Below, one piece after another: positions 55,470 through 64,000 of a stretch of 64,000 bases of DNA; position 1 is the first letter of the stretch, and each line of letters starts with the position of its first letter. The position numbers and the translations under genes are program-made. The notes below the pieces were generated by a model. The model worked only from the letters and a program-made list of their open reading frames with translations. It did no database searches and had not been told where the DNA came from. Location: contig JADLSH010000382.1 of the NCBI GenBank assembly GCA_016169945.1, positions 3,658,001 through 3,722,000 on the forward strand, given 5' to 3'. The stretch comes from Trachythela sp. YZ-2020 (Eukaryota; Cnidaria; Anthozoa; Malacalcyonacea; Clavulariidae).

Positions 55470-55710
55470 TGCGCTTTTGAATCATAACATGTAGCTTTAG
55501 ACTGAAGAATAAGATAGCAGACTAGCAGTTGAATCATAACATGTAGCTGAGACTGGAAGCCGAATAAGATAGCAGTTGAATCATGTAACATGTAGCTTAG
55601 ACTAGCTGAATAAGATAGCAGTTGAATCATAAAGGCTTCATGTAGCTTAGACTAGTCTGAATAAGATAGCAGTTGAATCATAACATGTAGCTGAGACTGG
55701 AAGAATTAGT
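55470..55710. repeat. ~50-bp minisatellite, about 5 units
   Basis: Units share AGTTGAATCATAACATGTAG, C-GAGACTGGAAG or CTTAGACTAG, and GAATAAGATAGC. Unit length varies by about 10 bp through small indels. Confidence 0.8.
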
Positions 55711-56249
55711 ATCCATTGTTTTGTATTGAATTGGGGAAACTCAATCATCCATTTGTGTTTCACATATAGCAACAATAGAAACGGAAAGGTAATTCCCTTA
55801 AGGGATTATATTTTCCTAATTTATTTAAGCTGAATCAGCCGAGTCGGAATCCAGTTTTTCTTCGACCAACAAAATGCATATGCTACTGGTGAAAAATTAT
55901 AAACTGGAATTCTGACGTTTTTGGAGCAAAGGAAGCTTTTTGGAAGAGAGTAAACATTTGCTAGCTCAATGGTTTTATAACTATATCTGTATTACTCACT
56001 CATTCAGCTGGTAATGTTAATTTATTCTGGTTGTATTAAGAAGAAAGTACGATCATACTATTTTGGGGAAAATACAACTGAATATGTAGTGGCAAACAGC
56101 TAAAATTTGAAACGTGTTTAAGTGGGTATATATACTGTTTGTAACTCCAAAATACCTCCTTTCAAATACCTCCAGATGACTGATAAAGAATTGCAAACAT
56201 TCAAGTAACAGACGCTATCGTGGCTGGAACAAGTTTTCCCGACGTTTAG
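55711..56249. other. Unassigned stretch
   Basis: AT-rich, no gene or bounded repeat recognised. Confidence 0.4.
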
Positions 56250-56515
56250 CGCTAGCCTGCATTGAAGTAAATTACATTGGTTTGCGCTACCATCTTCGGA
56301 TTAATACGCGATAATCACCGTAAAGCGTTTTTTTAAGCCCTTTATCGTAATATTCAATGTAAAATATTTTTGAAATGGCACATTTTACTTTTCCACAATG
56401 ATCACCTATGTAATATTGCTAAAACAATTATTCATCTTCAAGCTTCATTGAATATCAGGTAGATACAAAACCTCGACTTCGTCGGTTTATTCACCGATAT
56501 TCACCTCGCCCATAG
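56250..56515 (+). repeat. MITE family E, copy 1 (partial)
   Basis: Shares with 57372-57605 and 60590-60860 the blocks GCGATAATCACC, GTAA-GCGTTTTTTTAAGCCC, CACCTATGTAAT and TAAAACAATTATTC. The left end is eroded. Confidence 0.6.
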
Positions 56516-57371
56516 CATAATTTATTAAATTAATATGTATTCTTAGCAGGATTATTCCAAGCTGGATTTGCTGCCACTTCTTGGAGTTGTAATGCGCATA
56601 GAATTACATTTTCGTTATTTTGTTATTTTATTTTTATCTTGCCATTTTTAACTGTTTTGGGTGATTTTGGATTAAGTCATGCCATTTATGTATTTAAATG
56701 ATGATTTGAAATCATCCAAAATGCGCACTTCAGCAGACTTCAGATTCTAATTTTTCCTGGGAACATGGCACTGGACCCCTATATTTTAACTGCATGTAGT
56801 ATAATCTATATAGTGGATGAAATATTCTACATTCTGGAGTCTCCTAACAAGTTTCATTAACTAACGAAATTATGCGTCAAACAGGTGCTTGTCATGCCCT
56901 CCTCGGTTTTTGCTCCTCCCTCCAGTGAAAACATACTCGACTCCGCGGAACTGAAACTGAATCACCAATATGGGAATTGATGCAGAATATCAGCCACTTT
57001 ATTAATGAAGGAAAATATATTAACAACTTATTTTAGCACCGCACCACTATTTTCTTGGCGGTCCTGATTACAAGAGTTGGCTCCAAAACACCTACATGAA
57101 TCATTTGGCGGTGCCTTCATTCCTGACGAGGATGGCAAATGTTGCGGCGTTATTTCATTCCTTTTCCCAACCAAACTCACCTAAAATGAGTTCTGAGTTA
57201 AACCTATTGAGCCTAGAAACGGCCGTCATCCTTTCAAACTCAATTGGGAGGCTGATGAGAACACTGTAGTAGCAGATCATTTTAGTGAGTCCTCAACAAC
57301 CCTAAATTTGATACTTAAAACCCCTTAACCCATTCAACGTAGGACTGGTGTTTATTATTTTGAGATATTTG
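56516..57371. other. Unassigned stretch
   Basis: No supported gene. A frame at 57037-57267 of about 77 codons (after TTTTAG) has no family I recognise. TAA/TAG codons and frame breaks follow it. Confidence 0.35.
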
Positions 57372-57605
57372 ATAGTACATTACATAGGTGATTATTGAAA
57401 ATTCTCAACGCTGATTGGTTGCGCTACCCGGATTAATAATAGCGATAATCACCTAAAAGTGTTTTTAAGCCTCTTTATCGGGGTTCAATTAAAATATTTT
57501 CGGAATGTTCATTTTTTATTTTTTTCCAAATAATCACTCATGTAATTTTTACTAAAACAATTATTCGCCCAGGCTCGGTGAATCCTATTCGATATATTCA
57601 ATTAT
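57372..57605 (+). repeat. MITE family E, copy 2
   Basis: Starts ATTACATAGGTGATTATTGA, then AAATTCTCAACGCTGATTGG, and ends with ACAATTATTCGCCCAGGCTC. Internal block CTTTATCGGGGTTCAATTAA is shared with the other copies. Confidence 0.7.
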
Positions 57606-57689
57606 TTTTAATTATACTATAAACATTTGTTTAACTAGGTTTGCCTTAAATATGTGCAAAGCCTGATAGGTTTAATCTCCAAAAGGCTC

Positions 57690-59780
57690 CTAGCCATAAT
57701 TATTATTATTGTTATTATTATTTAAAATTATCAAAACGGTAGCCCTTCAGCGGTAAATGAAAACTGATTTTCGAGGGGCCGTTTATCAATACATACATTG
57801 ATTAAGAATACAAACACTTTACTATATATTAAAGTCACTTATTGGCTTCTAACTATATACAATATTTCAACTATTTACAACAATTTTATCACAAAAGATA
57901 ACTGATTAAGTTGTCGATGTGTTTCTCCGGGCCCTTAATGATTTATTAAAGTCTTAAAGAAGACAAGGAAAGGATCGTATGAAGCATCGACACAATTTCA
58001 GCTGGAAGGTTGGTCTATGATACAGCTCCGCGGTATGAAAAGCTATTCTTCAAAAGTTTGTGTTTGGTTTTTTCAAATGTTTTGGTCATTACTTAATTGA
58101 TACGTCATTATGACTGGCGACAAACAAGTTCGACAGGTCAGTAGGGCGTTTCACCCCGTAATGCCTTGAAGGTCATAATGTCATGCTTTTTAAGAATACT
58201 TCAATCCTTTCCCCATCCTAATTTTTCAAATATCTCGGTTGGATTCTATTTCATAATTTGAACCCGGCATTACTCTCGAGCGGCTCGTTTTGCAATTTAT
58301 ATAGTTTTCGGATATGTGCACAACTACCATCATTCCACACATTCGAACAGAGTATGTAAATGAGTGTGAGAACAAGTGCATTAAACATGTTTATGTATCT
58401 TGACTTACAAATTGCTTTTATTTTCTCAAGAGATAAATTGAATGTGAAATTTTCTTGCATTGTGCATCATTATGTTCCACTTTAACTGTTCGTCAAGAAT
58501 GACCTCAAGAACTTCTTACTTGGAACCTGCTGTATAATATGGTTGCTACCAATCCATATTTGAGGATTACTTGGAGATTGTTGTAATCTCTGGGTTCAGA
58601 GCCTATCAGCATGTATTCAGTTTTTTCCTGATTCAATGTTAATTTGTTGGCAATTAGCCATTTATGTACGTTGTCTAAGTCCGTAACACTCTTTTGTTCG
58701 ATTTCTGTGACGATTTACCTTGACAAAACAAGCTCTTGTATCGTCCGCAAACATAGAAGCTTGTGGTGTTTCTTCTAGGCAGTTAGGAGGCCACACGTAT
58801 AATAGAAAGTAATGGAATTAGCGTTTGATCCCCTGGGGAACACTGCAGTTATATTACAACTCTGACATTGTACTTTGAAGCTATATATTTGTTTTCTTTC
58901 AGAAGGTAGGATTGAAATAAGTGTAAAGCAGTTCCTCTTATTCCGTATTGTTCTAGCTTTACATTAGAATTTTATGATCAACAGTGTCGTGAAAGCTTTT
59001 TTGAGTGTCTAGAAATAAAAGTCATTAATCAGACCTTGTCCATATTAACAAGACATTGGTTAGCAGAATGTAGAAGTGTAGTTTCGGTTGAGGAGGACGA
59101 AAGCCTTATTGTTGGTTCGCTAAAAATTGAATTTTTGTTTTATATCAAATATTTGATTATAAATACTTTTTCCAAAATTTTAGCGACAACAGATATTATG
59201 GAAATAGGTCTGTAATTCCCACAACTGGTCTTTTTCTCCAGACTTATAGATTGGGGTAATCTGCAAGTTTCATATCATCTGCATACCAGTGTTCAAAACA
59301 AGATTAAATAAGTACGAGTGATTCAGTTATGGAGTTCTGCTGCTTTAAGAAGTTTAATAGAAATCTTATCATGTCGGTGCCTTAGGAAGCTTCACCTTCT
59401 TTAACACACTTGCCAATTCTGCTCCTCAGTAATATTTCTTTTTTAAATTGAAAACATGTTCCAGGAATCATACATAACGTAAGGGGTCGATCTTCTGATG
59501 TAGGTATATTTTTCAAGTTGTGGTCCTATCTGTGAAAAAGTTATTAAATTCATTTTGGCAATATTTTTATCACCTGTTATCTATTGTGGTTAATTATAAG
59601 CTCATTTATTATGGTTCTTGATTTCTTATTCAGTAATTCATTTATGATTTTCCAGTTTATCCTACTATTAGTACTATTCTCCAAACTTCTGTTTTGTAGT
59701 AATTTGTTTTAGCGTCTTTAATACGACGGTTTACTTCATTTCTACATTTTTGTATGTTTATGATATACTTTGTAAACATT
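57690..59780 (-). pseudogene. Badly decayed LINE reverse transcriptase
   Basis: Minus-strand fragments in several frames. They include CRNEVNRRIKDAKTN (linker, about 59750-59705), an ILMKKLEQYGIRGTAL-like block near 58980-58935, LIANKLTLNQEKTEYMLIGS near 58660-58605, LTLIYILCSNVWND-SCAHIR near 58375-58310 and a NLPAEI-type C-terminus near 58000. An AAT-type tail at 57697-57726 marks the 3' end. It is a CR1/L2-like element with many indels and stops. Confidence 0.78.
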
Positions 59781-60167
59781 GTAAATAATGCCATGGCCAC
59801 GCCTATATTGAAGCACGCATAACGCCGAATCGATTGTTACGGCATGCACCACCCACCGACCCACCTGAGATAATGTCGATCGTAATTATTGTTTCAGTGT
59901 ATTTTGAAAATATTATTTTTTCACAGCACTTAACTTTGGTATTCGAATGAAAGAACTTAAATTTCTACGATCGTTATTTTTTCGTTATATTGCTTGCAGA
60001 ATTTAGCGATTTTCACATCGGTTAGCGACATCGTAGCGTAGATTTTTCAAATGGCAAGTACAATTATTTCAGTACTCTGGTCCTTGCGGGTTAACTTTGT
60101 GATAATATTGCAAGTTTTCTAGAACCACTGAGTATTTTAATAAAATACAAAACACAGTAATCAGGGC
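59781..60167. other. Unassigned stretch
   Basis: No gene or bounded repeat recognised. Confidence 0.4.
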
Positions 60168-60310
60168 TCGATAACATTTTAATATTTATTCACAGCTGAC
60201 TATGTTTCAGCCATCATCAGACAAACCTTACATACAGATAAACAGCTTTTATCCTGATGATGACTGAAACATAGTCGAAACGTAGATAAATATTAAAATG
60301 TTATCAATTT
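60168..60310. mobile_element. Foldback element, 143 bp
   Basis: Left arm GATAACATTTTAATATTTAT and ACTATGTTTCAG is mirrored by CTGAAACATAGT and ATAAATATTAAAATGTTATC. The centre contains two CATCATCAG/CTGATGATG motifs. Confidence 0.75.
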
Positions 60311-60589
60311 TTTGAGTTACCCTTGTTTTGTATTGCCAGTTTGCCACGAGATAACGTCGAAGGATTTCAATTATAAAACCCACCACTCCACCTAACGTCG
60401 ATTCGACGTTATGCGTGGCAGCGTCACCATGAATATGACGTTGCTCCCACTGAATTCTTGGGCAAAAAGAATTACGGCTTGGTAGTAGAAATAACAATGT
60501 TGTAATGATATGGTTTAACTATATCGGCAAACAAGAAGAGAATGGTCGGTATTTCAAATGATTTCCATGTTATTTAACAATTATTCGCC

Positions 60590-60860
60590 GAAGACGAGGG
60601 GTGAATATTGGTGAATAAAACCGAGACGAAGTCGAGGTTTTTATTAACGATATTCTCCGAGCCTGAGGTGAACAATTGTTTTAGTAAAATTCATGCATAG
60701 GTGATTATTTGGGGGGAAAGAGAAAATCCACATTTCAAAAATATTTTAATTGAATATTTACGATAAAAGCGGATTAAAACGCTTCAGGTGATTATTATAT
60801 TAACTGAGGCGGCAACCAATCAGCGTTGAGAATTTTCAATAATCACCTATGTAATGGTAA
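60590..60860 (-). repeat. MITE family E, copy 3
   Basis: Reverse-orientation relative of 57372-57605, ending CAATAATCACCTATGTAATG. It also carries an internal CCGAGACGAAGTCGAGGTTT block, as does the sequence after copy 1 (AAACCTCGACTTCGTCGGTT, near 56467). Confidence 0.7.
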
Positions 60861-61104
60861 CCACTGCCTTTTAATGATGTATTTAAATGCCTGTTCACAC
60901 TGTGTTTGTTAAACTATACACGAGAGGCTGGAACTACATTATACTATATAGGTAAGACATTTACTCAATTTATATCATTTTTAACTTTATATAAACTTCT
61001 TTATGTACTATTTTAATTTCGGCGGTATCGCTCGAACGAACATAATGCTAAATATCTTCGTAGATGAAAATTTTCGAGCGAGACCTTATATATTATCAAG
61101 ATCT
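60861..61104. other. Short unassigned stretch
   Basis: No supported feature. Confidence 0.35.
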
Positions 61105-61190
61105 AACCTGCAGCATACGGCTGGAATCGAACCCCGATCGAGTTTCAGCTGCAGCGCTTCAGCCACTGTGCCGGATAGTCGACAGCAAGT
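61105..61190 (-). other. tRNA-derived SINE head
   Basis: On the minus strand, A-box-like TGGCTGAAGCGC and B-box GGTTCGATTCC lie at normal tRNA spacing. The flanks lack a matching acceptor stem. Probably a SINE 5' end or tRNA pseudogene. Confidence 0.6.
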
Positions 61191-62234
61191 GGCAGTTTTG
61201 TTTCAAGAAGAGGTACTGTTTTTCCTCCGGCCACTTGTGCCTGGTGGGACACTGAAACATTGATAGGCTTTATAGATTAGACCTCGCTTGCATCTGAACA
61301 AAACGATACATTATTCGGTATCCGATACTTTACCGCCAGAAAAGTTTGCGGATTCATTGAAATAAAGAAGCATAATTTTTACAATATGAATTGTATCGAA
61401 TTCAAATGCTGCCGGATACAAAGTATCTAATTTTTTCCCGACCCAAAGTTTCCGGATACGTATGCTAGAACCGAGATGATTTTTCACCACTGTATCAGAT
61501 TTGTCGTTGCAGCGTGTAAACGGCAAAATCCAGAATCCGATACTACAAAGTTTCGCTCGTGATGAATCAGGAATTTTGTTCTAAAGTAAACGGGGTTCAA
61601 AACGTTAGTTCAAAGACAGCAGTAACCGGGTCCATAAGCTACATATTGTAGAAACTTGAGAGGCTATTTTTCGTGTAACAAGCATTCATGCAAAGATGCG
61701 TGCTTGGCTAGATTAAAATCTTGCAACATTACCAGCTGAAAATTGATGCGTTCACTTATTTGTCTTGGTACTATAACGCTCTGGCTGCTGCATGCGTGGC
61801 TGGAGTTATTAATCTTGCTTTACGCGAAATAAATGCCCAGGAGCTTCTTCCATTTTAATTCTTACCAATAATTGATAAAACCATTTAGGGGCAAAGATAC
61901 TATTGCCTGCGTCAATATGATCATCTGACACACTGATATTCGATTATCTGGCAAAATAATATACCCAATGCACCTTTCCTTTTCATGGATGCTTCTCATG
62001 GAAGGATGCAAGAACCCATAGATATAGAATGGGGGATCCGTTACATAGGTATAAGTAATGGACAAACAAGCGCTTAATTGGCATTCAATCATTTAATTCG
62101 AAAATGAATCTTGGCAAACTACATATGAAGCGAATGTACTGTGGTTAAGTTGGATCAATTCGCCTGAAAAATACAATAAGAACTTCTGACGTTTCGAGCG
62201 GAAGGCCCTTTCGTTCGAAGTTACAGATCTGGAT
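61191..62234. other. Unassigned stretch
   Basis: A palindromic patch near 61318-61560 (GGTATCCGATACTTTACCG against TCCGATACTACAAAG-type sequence) suggests an eroded foldback, but the ends are not clear. No gene seen. Confidence 0.4.
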
Positions 62235-62285
62235 CTTTATCTGATATACACTTCCCTTCGGCTCGAGTTTGTATATCAGATAAAG
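62235..62285. repeat. Hairpin with CTTCGG tip, relative of 12655
   Basis: Arms CTTTATCTGATATACA and TGTATATCAGATAAAG around CTTCCCTTCGGCTCGAGTT. The tip and right arm (CTTCGGCTCGAGTTTGTATA) match the hairpin at 12655-12756, as does the CTGCTCATGTT that follows. Confidence 0.7.
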
Positions 62286-63339
62286 GTCGACTGCTCATGT
62301 TTTATCTATTACTTATTATTTGTCGCAAGCGTATGGTGTAACAGGGGGGGTTAACACTGAACTATACGGTTACAAAATTATAAGGTCAGCGTTGAGATGT
62401 TAAGTATGATACAGCTTTATAATAAAATTAGATATTCTCAATACTATAGACGTCCTTGATATATGTACTGTGACCATACTGTGCCATTCTTGCACAAATG
62501 CAATATCAATGGGTGTGCTTGAAAATTATCAATTTATCAGTTTTTTTGTTCACAGTAAAGAAGACTTGACATTTGTTCTCATTCAAGATATCTATATACA
62601 ATGATTCCTATCCACATTTCGTTATACCCATTTTTGCTTTGTAGCGGCCACTTCGATAACCCGTTTTTCTATGAAGTTGTTTTATTCAGTTCAACACTCT
62701 GCCAACATTATTCCAAAATGTTAAGACTTGCGAAAAAAACTATTGCTTTTCCACGATGTTCTACAGAGAAACATCACAACCCCCATTGATATGCATGTGA
62801 GGCCTCCCATAGTCCCTAGATATATTATTATCTGTATAATTAATATATGCATGTGCATATATATAGCCTACACACATTATATACTTTCCTTGAAGGATCC
62901 CAAAACGTTCTCGATAGGAAGCTTTTTGAGGAAGGGTATAGTTACTAAAATCGTCTGAACCGTATACAATAACTAAAATTCTTGAGCACTCGTAGGTCAA
63001 AATCGTATAAGGCTTTCAGTAGACTGCATAGGATTTAATATACGTGGAAGAATGCAAGTTCGATGTTTTCTAATTCAGAAAATTACGGTAATTTTGTCAG
63101 ACAATTATTTTGTTTATTTTATTTTTGGATTGCCAAAAGTTAAACACATTGGCACCATCAAATGATGGTAATAATAACCTCTTGTATTCAATAAATTATG
63201 CAACTCACGTTCGTGTAACTTATAATTATATATAACGATCTTTAAATTATATTTTGTCTCGATAAAGATCATTGAAGATCACGAAAGCATTTTTATCAGA
63301 ATAAGAACACTTTTTAACGAAATGTTTTCCAGTCAAGTA
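62286..63339. other. Unassigned stretch
   Basis: AT-rich, with short TATA-type repeats near 62835-62870. No gene recognised. Confidence 0.4.
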
Positions 63340-63652
63340 GTTCAAACGTCGCGCTTCTCATGTGTCGAACCTATTCGCATTAAGTTCGGCAAAGTTCAGG
63401 TAAATTCGACTTTTATTCAAACGTATAGAACTTAATTAGGTCGAACTGCACCTTATCACTGCACCTTAAAATAATCCCTGGTCGATCGACTAAATATAAA
63501 TACATTAAGCACGACTGTCTTTGTCGAACTTAACATCGGTGTCGAACTTAATTAAAATCGTTGAAATTAATTGTTCAAACGTCGCGCTTATCATGTGCCA
63601 ATTGCCAAACACTTGAATTAGATTCAGCACATGAGAAGCGTGACGTTTGGAC
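63340..63652. mobile_element. MITE, 313 bp, TA TSD
   Basis: Ends GTTCAAACGTCGCGCTTCTC and the complement of GTCCAAACGTCACGCTTCTC, about 25 bp with two mismatches. TA flanks both sides. A direct internal copy of the left end lies at 63572, giving a duplicated subterminal repeat. Confidence 0.75.
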
Positions 63653-64000
63653 TAGGTCTAAGTTTCCTTTATTGTTTGATATTTATACAGACAAGAACAA
63701 AATAGCCGGTAAAATTACAACCGAAACTTACACGCATTGACGTCTCCATACAATGTTTCGACACCCCGGTCTCGCGTCTTCATCAATTAAGACCCCGTAT
63801 ATATAGATCGGAGTATCGAAACGTTGGCTTGTGGGGTGCAATTCGACTGGGCTTTGCATTAAATTTATTTACTTAATAAGTACCTGCAGAGTATATAGCG
63901 AGCGAAAGTATGTCTGATGTCTCGGTCTATGGTCCATGTTGCCTTTTCAAACCAAGTATTGTAAATAAACTATACAATTATATGCATTCAGCATTGATAA
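63653..64000. other. Window end with a short foldback
   Basis: CAATGTTTCGACACCCCGGTC near 63752 is partly mirrored by GATCGGAGTATCGAAACGTTG near 63807, with CTTCATCAATTAAGAC between. No gene before the window edge. Confidence 0.45.

Noticed and set aside
55279..55485. Gln-rich minus-strand frame
   Set aside because: The Gln run is produced by a GTT/TTG simple repeat. No ortholog-like features.
57037..57267. Possible exon after TTTTAG
   Set aside because: About 77 codons open, but no recognised family, no matching donor and frame breaks follow. Not enough to call a gene.

Overview
This is eukaryotic DNA. It is AT-rich, sparse in genes and dense in transposons. It has a spliced gene with GT-AG introns, Ty3/gypsy and CR1/L2-type retroelements, many short non-autonomous DNA transposons, a tRNA-derived SINE with a Nin-DC-like core, and interstitial vertebrate/cnidarian-type TTAGGG repeats. 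Together these point to an invertebrate metazoan. A cnidarian is a reasonable guess, but the sequence does not prove a phylum.

Two host genes can be supported, both on the minus strand. (1) 13940-15781 is an intronless 613-residue PLP-dependent group II decarboxylase of the histidine/serine-decarboxylase type. It carries a large low-complexity insertion. (2) 31775-45472 is a five-exon omega-class glutathione S-transferase of 232 residues. I assembled it from splice sites: exons 45472-45374, 42182-42014, 37026-36929, 34057-33937 and 31986-31775. Its introns are filled with mobile and repetitive DNA: a 1.67-kb palindrome, a LINE fragment, a SINE, a 46-bp minisatellite, nested MITEs and a tRNA-centred foldback element.

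Layout. 1-2285: 5' half of a Ty3/gypsy element (minus), with gag and pol in overlapping frames. 2286-7300: hAT-type MITEs with perfect 8-bp target duplications and the first telomere-core MITE. 7900-9440: decayed LINE split by a mariner-type MITE. 9441-13939: repeat-derived and unassigned DNA with a UUCG-tipped hairpin. 13940-15781: decarboxylase. 17221-25822: about 2.87-kb unit in three tandem copies, the first interrupted and the third truncated. 25900-29700: LINE endonuclease remnant split by a hAT MITE, then further repeats. 31775-45472: GSTO gene. 45838-51480: near-full-length but frameshifted CR1/L2 LINE inside an inverted-repeat element, itself inside a short satellite. 51720-55710: a second LINE, a hAT MITE, two more telomere-core MITEs and tandem repeats. 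55710-64000: MITE copies, a badly decayed LINE (57690-59780), a tRNA-like SINE and further foldbacks.

The two host genes are not obviously linked in function: one is an amine- or amino-acid-metabolism enzyme, the other a redox/detoxification enzyme. The most unusual signal is a set of short inverted-repeat elements with unrelated termini that each carry a telomere-like (CCCTAA)n core. Three of the four intact structures with readable flanks have a 9-bp target duplication, and a fifth has lost it.
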